DNA of 9,500 nucleotides from Syntrophales bacterium (GTDB lineage: Bacteria > Desulfobacterota > Syntrophia > Syntrophales > UBA2210): contig JAUSPK010000181.1 in NCBI GenBank assembly GCA_030655735.1, positions 1 to 9,500 of the forward strand, in the 5' to 3' direction. Under the pieces are notes generated by a model that was given only the letters and a program-made list of their open reading frames with translations, was not told the origin of the DNA and searched no databases. Position 1 is the first letter of the stretch. Every line of letters begins with the position of its first letter. The position numbers were made by a program, and so were the translations under genes. Below are positions 1 to 6,750 of the stretch, in pieces.

Positions 1-1604
1 AGACGCTGCTCAAGGGGATAGAACTGGTTGACGGGAAGATAACGGACGAGAAGAAGACTTTCGGGATCACTGTCCTGTATCGGGGTGAGGTTGTGGCATA
101 CATTCCGATAGAGGTACAGATCATGCCCCAGGACTGGTTGCGGTTCGCGAAGGGGTCCACAACAGAGAAATCCCAGATCGAGTATCTCGAGCGTGCCGTT
201 CAGATGCAACCGGATGATATAAACGCGCGCAAGATGCTGGCGAGGTTGTATGTTAAATCAGGGATGTACAAGAAAGCGATCCCTGAATATAGGATGATCT
301 TGAAGCAAAAACCGGATGATCTCGCCTCCCTCATCGAACTTTCGAAGATATATCTGATCACAAAGCAGCACAAGAAGGCCATATCCACTCATCGGAAGAT
401 TATCAAGATCGACCCCAAGGACGATGTCGCCTACGCGAATATCGCCTATTCCTACGCAGAACTGGGGAACTGGAAGAGGGCGACTGCCAACGGTGAGGCT
501 TCTCTCAGGCTGAACCCAGACAGTACCACCGTCCGCTATAACCTGGCTGAGGCATATGAGAAGACGGGGAGGTACAAGGATGCAATCGAGCAGTATGAAA
601 AGGTCCTGAAAAAGATGCCGGGCGATGTGAATGTTATGATCGCCCTCTCCGATGCCTATCTCAGGGAGGGAAATAATGATGACGCCATCGCCATGTATCA
701 AAAGGTGATAAAAAAACAGCCCAATAATGCCTCCGCGTACGCCAATATAGGACTTGCATATGGCAACAAGGGATCCCTGCAAAAGGAGATAGCAAATTAC
801 CAGAAGGCAATCTCCCTCAGTCCCAAGGACCCTGTCATATATTTCAACCTTGCCGCGACGTACGAGAAGAGGAAACTGTACGATAAGGCGGCCCAGGAAT
901 ATCGAAAGGTGCTGGAACTCAAACCCGGTGATGCCGATGCCCGACTGCGGCTCGCCGAATATTACCTGATAAAGAAAGACTATGGCAAGGCAGTAGATCT
1001 GTATGAGAAAGTGGTCAAGGTTCGGCCGAAAGATGCGTTCCTGTACGAAAGAATGGGGTTTGTGTACGGGGAGATGAAGCGCTATAAAGACTCTGCGGCC
1101 AATTATGAAAAGGCCATCCAGTACGACTCGAAGAACCCCTCCATTCACTATGATCTTGCCGTTGCGTATGACAGGTCTGGGGACCGGAAGGGGGCAATCT
1201 CCGAATATGAAAAGTTCGCCTCAGGAAAACCCTCTCCGGAGGTTTTGACCATTCTGGCGGATCATTACCTGGAAGGTAAGCAATACGACAGGGCGATAGA
1301 TGCCTATAGAAGAATGATCAAGCTCAGTCCCAAGGAGGCCGGCCTGTATGCGGGTCTGGGATATGCCTATAGTTTGAAGGGGGATACAGACGAGGCAATT
1401 GCCAACTACAAGGCCTCCCTTACTTACGACAGGGAAGACGATATGGTGTACTACCGGTTGGGCCAGGCCTATGAGAAGAAGGGCATGTACGAAGAGGCGC
1501 TTGCCGAATATATACGTGCGAATCAGATTAATCCTGATTCGCGTGAAGCGGCGCGCAAGATACCTCAGATGAGGATTCGGATGCTGCAGAAAAAATACCG
1601 GTAG
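1..1604 (+). CDS. Tetratricopeptide repeat protein, 13 TPR units, 5' end outside window
   Basis: The frame ending at TAG 1602-1604 is open to the left edge (first full codon at 3), with no stop and no ATG before the first TPR, so the gene is 5'-truncated by the window. A GTG at 93 could be mistaken for a start, but the 30 codons before it read like protein (beta-strand-like, including GEVVAYIPIEV running through the GTG). From base 213 to 1535 lie thirteen consecutive TPR units, twelve of exactly 34 residues and one (the eleventh) of 33, with the usual small/aromatic pattern and a Pro closing most units. A basic 22-residue tail follows. TPR arrays are protein-binding scaffolds; the partner is unknown. 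I see no cysteine, so the rubredoxin-like metal-binding C-terminus of LapB is absent. Envelope location is inferred only from the LPS genes downstream. It may or may not share their transcript. Confidence 0.9.
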   Translation, partial: TLLKGIELVDGKITDEKKTFGITVLYRGEVVAYIPIEVQIMPQDWLRFAKGSTTEKSQIEYLERAVQMQPDDINARKMLARLYVKSGMYKKAIPEYRMILKQKPDDLASLIELSKIYLITKQHKKAISTHRKIIKIDPKDDVAYANIAYSYAELGNWKRATANGEASLRLNPDSTTVRYNLAEAYEKTGRYKDAIEQYEKVLKKMPGDVNVMIALSDAYLREGNNDDAIAMYQKVIKKQPNNASAYANIGLAYGNKGSLQKEIANYQKAISLSPKDPVIYFNLAATYEKRKLYDKAAQEYRKVLELKPGDADARLRLAEYYLIKKDYGKAVDLYEKVVKVRPKDAFLYERMGFVYGEMKRYKDSAANYEKAIQYDSKNPSIHYDLAVAYDRSGDRKGAISEYEKFASGKPSPEVLTILADHYLEGKQYDRAIDAYRRMIKLSPKEAGLYAGLGYAYSLKGDTDEAIANYKASLTYDREDDMVYYRLGQAYEKKGMYEEALAEYIRANQINPDSREAARKIPQMRIRMLQKKYR

Positions 1605-1654
1605 TTCTGAGTTCGGGTTCAAGACAGCCGATCGCGAATGGTACGGCATGAACC

Positions 1655-1675
1655 TGATACCATCAGCAGGTATCA
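1655..1675 (+). promoter_or_regulatory. Inverted repeat upstream of kdsA
   Basis: A perfect 7-bp inverted repeat (TGATACC and GGTATCA) flanks a 7-base loop, in the 91-base gap between the TPR gene and kdsA. It ends about seven bases before the G-rich ribosome binding site. No T-run follows, so it does not look like an intrinsic terminator. It could be an mRNA hairpin limiting kdsA translation, an operator, or chance. Confidence 0.4.
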
Positions 1676-1695
1676 TTCGGTAGGGGGTAGTAACA

Positions 1696-2523
1696 GTGAG
1701 ACAGATCGTTCTGAGAGATATGGTTATCGGCGGAGATGCCCCATTTGTTCTGATCGCGGGTCCCTGTGTTATCGAAGACGGCGTGAAGACAGAGAAGATA
1801 GCCCGGTACCTGAAGGGGCTGGCCGGGGAACTGGATATCCCCTTTATCTTCAAGGCATCCTATGACAAGGCGAATCGAAGTTCTATAAGCTCCTTCAGGG
1901 GACCCGGTCTGAAAGAGGGGCTTGATATACTAAGGGGGATTAGAGAGGGGTTAGGGGTCCCCGTCCTTTCAGATGTCCATCGCTTTGAGGAGATCGAAGA
2001 TGCCTCCAAGGTGCTTGACATCATGCAGGTTCCGGCATTTCTGTGCCGGCAGACGGATTTTCTGATAGCGGTTGCCAGGGCTGCCGGTATTGTCAATGTC
2101 AAGAAGGGGCAGTTTCTCGCTCCGTGGGATGTCTCGAATATAGTGGACAAGATAACCTCCGCGGGAAATAACAACATACTGATTACCGAGAGGGGGGTGA
2201 GTTTCGGCTATAACAATCTTATCGCCGATATGCGATCGCTCCCCATAGTGAGGAAGATTGGGTATCCTGTCATCTTTGATGCCACACACAGCGTACAGCT
2301 TCCGGGGGATGCCGGCGGTTCATCCGGGGGCGACAGGGAGATGGCGGTGTATCTGGCACGCGCGGCGGTCGCCACGGGAATTGATGGTTTGTTTCTTGAG
2401 GTCCATCCCGACCCCGAATGCGCGCTGTGCGACGGTCCCAATTCCCTCTATCTGGATTCCCTTCCGGATCTCCTTGGAACGCTCAAGAAGATAGACGGGA
2501 TTGTCAAAGCCGGCGAAAGATGA
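1696..2523 (+). CDS. kdsA: 3-deoxy-8-phosphooctulonate synthase (Kdo-8-P synthase), metal-dependent class
   Basis: KdsA condenses phosphoenolpyruvate with arabinose-5-phosphate to give Kdo-8-phosphate, in the cytoplasm, the first committed step to the Kdo of lipopolysaccharide. The 275-residue product has the family motifs in order: AGPCVIE (21-27), KASYDKANRSS (53-63), FRGPG (67-71), PAFLCRQTD (113-121), KKGQFLAPWD (136-145), TERGVSFGYNNL (164-175), DATHSVQ (195-201) and EVHPDP (235-240). Cys24, His198, Glu235 and Asp246 match the metal ligands of the Aquifex aeolicus enzyme. The E. coli metal-independent enzyme has Asn in place of the Cys, so this looks metal-dependent. The start is GTG at 1696, preceded by a GGGGG run at 1683-1687. 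Length is typical, near that of Aquifex (about 267) and E. coli (284). kdsC follows after 14 bases, consistent with cotranscription. Confidence 0.97.
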   Translation: MRQIVLRDMVIGGDAPFVLIAGPCVIEDGVKTEKIARYLKGLAGELDIPFIFKASYDKANRSSISSFRGPGLKEGLDILRGIREGLGVPVLSDVHRFEEIEDASKVLDIMQVPAFLCRQTDFLIAVARAAGIVNVKKGQFLAPWDVSNIVDKITSAGNNNILITERGVSFGYNNLIADMRSLPIVRKIGYPVIFDATHSVQLPGDAGGSSGGDREMAVYLARAAVATGIDGLFLEVHPDPECALCDGPNSLYLDSLPDLLGTLKKIDGIVKAGER

Positions 2524-2537
2524 GAGAAGGACAAATT

Positions 2538-3071
2538 ATGGATATATCTCTTTCTGAAAAACTCAAGAAAATTGTGCTCCTGGTGTTGGATGTTGATGGC
2601 GTGTTGACCGACGGGAAAATAATTATTGATGATCTGGGAAACGAGTCCAAGAACTTCCACGTCAGGGATGGTCACGGACTTAGGCTTCTCATGAGGAGCG
2701 GCGTCAATGTCATGCTTCTGACCGGGAGGACGTCCAAAGTGGTGGAACACCGCGCGGATGAACTCGGAATCAAGGACGTATATCAGGGGGCAAAAGACAA
2801 GGCACAGGTGCTGGGAGAAATACTCCGGGAGAGGGGGCTTTTAGGCGAGTGCGTTGCGTATGTGGGAGATGATGTAGTGGATATCCCCGCCTTCAGGATG
2901 GTTGGATTCTCGGCCGCTGTTGCGGGCGCTCCCGGGTATGTCAGGGCGCAGGCTGATTACGTCACGGAAAAAGCAGGGGGAGCCGGTGCCGTGAGGGAGA
3001 TCTGTGAGATGATCCTCAATGCCCAGGGCACGTGGAGCGAGGTAATAGCAAGATATGGGATGGATGCTTGA
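2538..3071 (+). CDS. kdsC: 3-deoxy-D-manno-octulosonate 8-phosphate phosphatase
   Basis: KdsC hydrolyses Kdo-8-phosphate to Kdo and phosphate, completing the pathway before CMP activation. The 177-residue product is a cap-less HAD (C0) phosphatase. HAD motif I is DVDGVLTDG at 18-26 (nucleophile Asp18, acid/base Asp20). Motif II is LLTGR with Thr62, the motif III lysine is near 86-88, and motif IV is VGDDVVD at 109-115. The C-terminal KAGGAGAVRE stretch (145-154) is the family's active-site tail with its Arg. I chose ATG 2538 because GAGAAGG (2524-2530) sits seven bases upstream and the length then matches the family. The same frame is open further back to an ATG at 2418 inside kdsA, but those residues are out-of-frame kdsA sequence. 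The next gene, lptC, is 153 bases downstream, the widest gap in the cluster. Confidence 0.96.
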   Translation: MDISLSEKLKKIVLLVLDVDGVLTDGKIIIDDLGNESKNFHVRDGHGLRLLMRSGVNVMLLTGRTSKVVEHRADELGIKDVYQGAKDKAQVLGEILRERGLLGECVAYVGDDVVDIPAFRMVGFSAAVAGAPGYVRAQADYVTEKAGGAGAVREICEMILNAQGTWSEVIARYGMDA

Positions 3072-3224
3072 GGGTGAGACTTCCTCTTTACATAGCGGCA
3101 GTTCAGTGGTACATTTCTTGCTAAACATGGGAGGCTTTGAGAGGGAGCAGGTTTTGATACTCCTCCTGCTTGCGTGGTGAAAAGCAAACCCTTCATTTTT
3201 TAAGAATCTCGCTGGATTAAACCT
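3072..3224 (+). other. Unexplained kdsC-lptC intergenic element with inverted repeats
   Basis: This 153-base gap is the largest in an otherwise tight cluster. It contains an inverted repeat AGCAGG (3146-3151) and CCTGCT (3165-3170) with a 13-base loop. Two further pairs are possible: GGAGG (3130-3134) with CCTCC (3162-3166), which competes with the first, and an outer pair TTGCT (3118-3122) with AGCAA (3183-3187). A T-run lies at 3195-3201, too far from the stem for a classic terminator. A 17-codon frame (ATG 3127 to TGA 3178-3180) covers the hairpin. No good promoter and no known riboswitch are recognisable. It could be a leader, a small RNA, a dispersed intergenic repeat, or relic sequence. 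Confidence 0.4.
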
Positions 3225-3797
3225 TTGCTGGAAAAAACATCTGCCAAGAAGCTGTTCGTTGGGGGAGGCATTCTCCTCGCCGGCGCTTTGTTTCTGTATA
3301 TACTGGGCGCCGGCCACAAGGAGGGGGCCGCCCTGAAGGTTCTTTCGGACAGGGTTGATTTTCAGATAAAGGATTTTCACTATACCGAGGTGGGGAATCC
3401 TGATCTGACATGGGAGATCAATGCGGATACCGCCAGGTACATCAAAAAAGATGACGTCACCCTTTTTGAAAATGTTACGGTAAAAATCATTTTTTCCGAT
3501 GGGGGAGTGTATACGTTAGCGGGAAAGAACGGTTCCCTGCATACCGATACAAAGGATATGGATATAGATGGAAACGTCGTTGTCGTCTCGGATGAAGGAG
3601 CCCGTTTTGAGACAGATAGCCTGCACTATACCCATGGTAACGATAATGGGAGGATCCATACGAAGGATGCCGTGAAGATGACACGTCCAGGTACCGATGT
3701 GAGAGGTGTCGGCATGAACCTCTCGCTGGGAAACAGGGAGGTAACCCTGTTGTCCAGTGTCAGGGCAACGATAGAGGGTGGGCATGAATCAAATTAG
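3225..3797 (+). CDS. lptC: LPS export ABC transporter periplasmic protein LptC
   Basis: LptC is the membrane-anchored periplasmic link that takes LPS from the LptB2FG transporter and passes it to LptA. The 190-residue product (E. coli LptC has 191) has one N-terminal membrane segment at about 10-30 with little else cytoplasmic. A beta-rich domain follows, with FHYTEV near 51-56, the W at 63 and DTARYIKKDD, typical of LptC (DUF1239). Assignment rests on this architecture plus position before lptA and lptB. The start is unusual: an in-frame stop at 3201-3203 rules out anything upstream, the next in-frame ATG is deep in the domain, so TTG 3225 is the best choice (CTG 3228 or ATT 3216 are possible). 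No convincing Shine-Dalgarno precedes it, suggesting weak or regulated initiation. lptA begins 48 bases after the stop. Confidence 0.9.
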   Translation: MLEKTSAKKLFVGGGILLAGALFLYILGAGHKEGAALKVLSDRVDFQIKDFHYTEVGNPDLTWEINADTARYIKKDDVTLFENVTVKIIFSDGGVYTLAGKNGSLHTDTKDMDIDGNVVVVSDEGARFETDSLHYTHGNDNGRIHTKDAVKMTRPGTDVRGVGMNLSLGNREVTLLSSVRATIEGGHESN

Positions 3798-3845
3798 AAG
3801 AGGGCAGAAACACATGGGACAAGGATATACCGGGAGCTTGAATAT

Positions 3846-4409
3846 ATGAAAAGGAGATTTTTGCCGATACTGCTGTTTGTGTCGATTCTTCCCCTTGCCA
3901 TGGCAGGGGGCGTGTGCGGGGCCGAAAGTCCCCTTCAGGCAACCTCTAAGAGTCCTATAAAGATAACCTCCGATCGTCTGGATGCTTATGATGACAAGGC
4001 CCTCGTGCTGTTCTCCGGTAGTGTCGTGGCCACGCAGGATGATGCGGTGATGCATGCGGACGAAATGTATCTCTACTATGACAAAAAGAGCGGTAGCGAG
4101 AAGGGTCCTTCCGTTACAGCGGTGAGCGCGGGAAAGATAAAGAGGATCGAACTTAAGGGCAATGTTAATATGAAGAAGGGGGAGAGGACCGTCACCGGGG
4201 ACAGGGCCGTCTTCCATAATGCCGATCAGACGGTTGTTATGACCGGTAATGCCGTGATGCGGGAGGGGGACAACGTGATCACGGGAGACAAAATTACCGT
4301 ATTCCTGAAGGAAAACAGGGGGATTGTAGAGAGTTCCGGCACAAAGAAGAGGGTGACCGCTACTATCTATCCTGAGGATGACACCAAGCAGAAGAACAAA
4401 AACGATTGA
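3846..4409 (+). CDS. lptA: LPS transport periplasmic protein LptA (OstA-like)
   Basis: LptA polymerises as a periplasmic bridge along which LPS moves from LptC to the outer-membrane LptD/E complex. The 187-residue product starts with a signal peptide: MKRR, a hydrophobic core at about 5-19, and likely signal peptidase I cleavage after AMA (18-20) or near Gly25/Ala26. A Cys at 24 is not in a good lipobox, so it is probably not a lipoprotein. The mature part carries the OstA/LptA pattern of repeated short beta strands, such as PIKITSDRLDAYDDKALVLFSG (starting near 37), DEMYLYYD, IKRIELKGNVNMKKGERTVTGD and GNAVMREGDNVITGD. The C-terminal tail is highly charged (DDTKQKNKND). ATG 3846 follows a GGGAG at 3832-3836. 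Neighbours lptC and lptB support the call. Confidence 0.94.
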   Translation: MKRRFLPILLFVSILPLAMAGGVCGAESPLQATSKSPIKITSDRLDAYDDKALVLFSGSVVATQDDAVMHADEMYLYYDKKSGSEKGPSVTAVSAGKIKRIELKGNVNMKKGERTVTGDRAVFHNADQTVVMTGNAVMREGDNVITGDKITVFLKENRGIVESSGTKKRVTATIYPEDDTKQKNKND

Positions 4410-4420
4410 TCGCGAGATCA
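4407..4420 (+). promoter_or_regulatory. Small hairpin between lptA and lptB
   Basis: TGATC and GATCA form a 5-bp stem around GCGA, a GNRA-type tetraloop. The stem begins on the lptA stop codon and ends at the first base of the lptB ribosome binding site (AGGTGA, 4420-4425). It could influence lptB translation or mRNA stability, but five base pairs is short and could be chance. Confidence 0.3.
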
Positions 4421-4434
4421 GGTGAGCTGAATCT

Positions 4435-5157
4435 TTGGAAAAGCTACGTACAACAGAACTGGTAAAGGCCTACAACGGACGGCGGGTTGTTGATAATATC
4501 AACCTGGAGATTCACCCGGGAGAAGTGGTCGGTCTCCTTGGGCCGAATGGGGCGGGGAAGACGACAACCTTCTACATGATAGTAGGTCTGATACAGCCGG
4601 ATGGCGGGAGTGTCTTGCTGAATGGTGAGGATATCAGCCGATATCCGATGTATATGAGGGCGCGAAGGGGGATCAATTATCTCCCGCAGGAACCGTCGGT
4701 ATTCCGAAAACTCTCCGTTGAAGACAATATAATGGCTGTCCTGGAAACACTGTACATAGACAAAGGAGAACGGGAGGAGAGGCTACAAGAGCTTCTTAAA
4801 GAACTTAATCTCTCGGGCCTTTCAAAGAGCATGGCATACTCACTTTCAGGCGGCGAACGAAGGCGGGTGGAGATTACGAGGGCCCTGGTTACATCACCGC
4901 AGTACATGCTACTCGACGAGCCCTTTGCGGGCATTGATCCGATAGCGGTAGCGGACATCCAGGACATTATCCGAACCCTGCGGTCAAAGGGGATAGGGGT
5001 CCTGATCTCCGATCATAATGTAAGAGAGACCCTTAAGGTGTGTGACAGGGCGTATATCGTAAACGAGGGTACGATCCTGGTTGAGGGTGATCCGGACTCT
5101 ATAGCGGGCAGCGAAATTGCCCGCAGGGTTTACCTTGGGAAAGATTTTGATCTATAG
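4435..5157 (+). CDS. lptB: LPS export ABC transporter ATP-binding protein LptB
   Basis: LptB is the cytoplasmic ATPase that, as a dimer with LptF and LptG, extracts LPS from the inner membrane. The 240-residue product, typical for the family, has Walker A GPNGAGKTT (36-44), a Q-loop at Gln85 in YLPQEPSVF, the signature LSGGE (137-141), Walker B MLLDEP (158-163) and the switch His194 in SDHN. The PQE(P/A)SVFRKLSVEDNI stretch and the DEPFAGIDPIAV motif are characteristic of LptB among ABC ATPases. The start is TTG 4435: AGGTGA at 4420-4425 is well placed and this gives the normal LptB N-terminus. lptF and lptG are not in the window, as is common because they often lie elsewhere. rpoN follows after 56 bases. 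Confidence 0.97.
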   Translation: MEKLRTTELVKAYNGRRVVDNINLEIHPGEVVGLLGPNGAGKTTTFYMIVGLIQPDGGSVLLNGEDISRYPMYMRARRGINYLPQEPSVFRKLSVEDNIMAVLETLYIDKGEREERLQELLKELNLSGLSKSMAYSLSGGERRRVEITRALVTSPQYMLLDEPFAGIDPIAVADIQDIIRTLRSKGIGVLISDHNVRETLKVCDRAYIVNEGTILVEGDPDSIAGSEIARRVYLGKDFDL

Positions 5158-5213
5158 ATACTGTTCATCCACAACGAACGGACTCCTTTCCCGAAGGTAA
5201 GGCAGACGAAACG

Positions 5214-6650
5214 ATGGTTTTTGAGCTAAGACAAACCCTGAAACTGACGCAGCAACTGGTTATGACCCCGCAGCTGCAGCAGTCGATCAAGCTCCTCCAG
5301 CTTTCCAGAATAGAACTGGTGGAGGCCATCAACCAGGAGCTTGAAGAAAACCCCCTTCTAGAAGATCAATCTATCGACATCGACCCGGGGACGGAAATCG
5401 TTCCGGAGGTTGCTGACATGAAAATCGAGGCAACGACAAAGGAGATCACCGGAGAGGGGGATGGAAAAGAGGATTTTGACTGGGACAGTTATCTCGAAGA
5501 TTTCGGTCCCATGGGTGTTCCCCATGGCCACGAGGATGTGGATGCACCGCCTTTCGAGAATATGCTTACCAAGACAAGATCTCTGTCGGATCACCTGCTG
5601 TGGCAGCTCAACCTGTCGCATTTGAACGAGGTGGAACGGCGGGTGGGTGAGCAGATCATAGGCAACCTGAATGGTGATGGATATCTGATGGCAACCCCCG
5701 ATGAGATTGCCGCCATAGAGAATGTGGAGCCGGCCTTCGTTGAAGAAACCCTTGCCAAGGTGCAGGAATTTGACCCCCCCGGTGTTGCCGCGAGGGACCT
5801 GAAAGAGTGCCTGCTCATACAGCTAGGATTTCTGGACATCGAATCTGAGCTTCCGGAAAAAATCGTGAAAAATTATCTAAAGGAGCTTGAAACGAGAAAC
5901 TATCAGAGTATAGCCACCAAGGAGAAGGCTCCCATCGGCGATGTTGAGGAGGCCGCTCTCCTGATAGGCACCTTGAACCCCAAACCGGGACTCCCCTATA
6001 ACGAAGAAAGACCCCAGTATATCATCCCGGACGTGTTCGTCTTTAAGTTCGAAGACAGATACCGGATTACACTGAATGATGACGGCCTGCCGAGGCTGAA
6101 GGTGAGCAATTTTTACAAAGAGATTCTGAGCGGTATGAAGGCCAACGGGGGAGGCACAAGTAAAGAGTACATCAAGGAAAAACTACAGTCCGCAACCTGG
6201 CTGATAAAGAGTATTGAGCAGAGACAAAAGACGATCTACCGGGTAGCGGAGAGCATCCTGGATCATCAGATTGAGTTTTTTGACAAGGGGATAAATTATC
6301 TAAGGCCGATGGTCCTGAGGGATATCGCTGATGATGTACAGATGCATGAATCAACAATAAGCAGGGTTACCACCAACAAGTACATACATACCCCCAGAGG
6401 CATCTTTGAACTTAAATATTTCTTTAACAGCGGGATAAACAGGATGGGCGATGTCCAGATAGCATCCCAGAGCGTTAAGGAAAAGATACGGCAGATAATA
6501 AGTGGAGAGGATTGCAAGAAACCTTATAATGACAGTCAAATAGTGAAGATGCTCGCAGCTTTGAATATATCCATAGCCCGGAGAACAGTCGCAAAGTACA
6601 GGGATATGTTGGGGATATTGCCGTCATCCAAGAGAAGGAAGTACTTCTGA
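5214..6650 (+). CDS. rpoN: RNA polymerase sigma-54 factor
   Basis: RpoN directs RNA polymerase to -24/-12 promoters and needs AAA+ activators to open them; it controls nitrogen, motility and many other regulons. The 478-residue product shows all three regions. Region I is a Gln/Leu-rich N-terminus, LKLTQQLVMTPQLQQSIKLL (9-28), followed by an acidic linker at about 50-105. The core-binding domain is central, with FDPPGVAARDLKECL as a typical motif. The DNA-binding part has a helix-turn-helix around 368-386 (MHESTISR at 377-384) and the RpoN box ARRTVAKYR at 455-463. All parts look intact. ATG 5214 gives the standard family N-terminus; AAGG motifs lie at 5194-5202. The lptB-rpoN linkage matches that in E. 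coli and other proteobacteria. I see no -24/-12 promoter in the gaps here, so no self-regulation is evident. Confidence 0.98.
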   Translation: MVFELRQTLKLTQQLVMTPQLQQSIKLLQLSRIELVEAINQELEENPLLEDQSIDIDPGTEIVPEVADMKIEATTKEITGEGDGKEDFDWDSYLEDFGPMGVPHGHEDVDAPPFENMLTKTRSLSDHLLWQLNLSHLNEVERRVGEQIIGNLNGDGYLMATPDEIAAIENVEPAFVEETLAKVQEFDPPGVAARDLKECLLIQLGFLDIESELPEKIVKNYLKELETRNYQSIATKEKAPIGDVEEAALLIGTLNPKPGLPYNEERPQYIIPDVFVFKFEDRYRITLNDDGLPRLKVSNFYKEILSGMKANGGGTSKEYIKEKLQSATWLIKSIEQRQKTIYRVAESILDHQIEFFDKGINYLRPMVLRDIADDVQMHESTISRVTTNKYIHTPRGIFELKYFFNSGINRMGDVQIASQSVKEKIRQIISGEDCKKPYNDSQIVKMLAALNISIARRTVAKYRDMLGILPSSKRRKYF

Positions 6651-6666
6651 TCTGATGAAATGCCGG

Positions 6667-6695
6667 TTGACTTTTATGGTCGGCTCACATATAAG
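6667..6695 (+). promoter_or_regulatory. Predicted sigma-70-type promoter for hpf
   Basis: TTGACT (6667-6672) and TATAAG (6690-6695) are separated by exactly 17 bases. Each hexamer matches five of six positions of the housekeeping consensus. Transcription would begin near 6702, giving a leader of about 49 bases before hpf ATG 6751. A small hairpin, GCATT-CAT-AATGC at 6701-6713, falls at the predicted start. It lies in the rpoN-hpf gap, so hpf and ptsN could be expressed apart from the LPS genes. Confidence 0.65.
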
Positions 6696-6736
6696 GCAGA
6701 GCATTCATAATGCGACCGATAGATGGAGACGTCTTG

Positions 6737-6745
6737 AAAGGAGGG
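6737..6745 (+). promoter_or_regulatory. Strong ribosome binding site deciding the hpf start
   Basis: AAAGGAGGG is a near-perfect complement to the 16S rRNA tail, with the AAGGAGG core ending six bases before ATG 6751. It is the best Shine-Dalgarno in the window and fixes the hpf start there, not at an in-frame ATG further upstream. Confidence 0.8.
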
Positions 6746-6750
6746 AAACT

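Noticed and set aside
258..1148. Long antisense open frame under the TPR gene
   Set aside because: It is a shadow of biased codon use in the opposite strand; its translation shows no family motif and the + strand TPR repeats are clear.
1638..1865. Small + strand open frame overlapping kdsA
   Set aside because: It lies mostly in another frame of kdsA and has no recognisable product.
2418..2537. Upstream extension of kdsC to an ATG inside kdsA
   Set aside because: The extra residues are out-of-frame kdsA sequence, and ATG 2538 has a ribosome binding site and gives the family length.
3146..3201. Intrinsic terminator after kdsC
   Set aside because: The AGCAGG/CCTGCT stem is 24 bases from the T-run, too far for a standard terminator, and lptC needs transcription through it.
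2841..3380. Antisense open frame covering the kdsC-lptC gap
   Set aside because: It runs through the ends of two real genes on the other strand, and I recognise no domain or ribosome binding site.
3888..3920. Lipoprotein signal in LptA
   Set aside because: The cysteine at residue 24 is preceded by GGV, which is not a good lipobox; ordinary signal peptidase I cleavage fits better.
5158..5213. Sigma-54 (-24/-12) promoter or regulator site before rpoN
   Set aside because: I looked for GG-N10-GC type elements here and in the other gaps and saw none convincing.
6655..6750. Upstream extension of hpf to ATG 6655
   Set aside because: The added residues do not resemble HPF, the region holds a promoter-like sequence, and ATG 6751 has a far better ribosome binding site.
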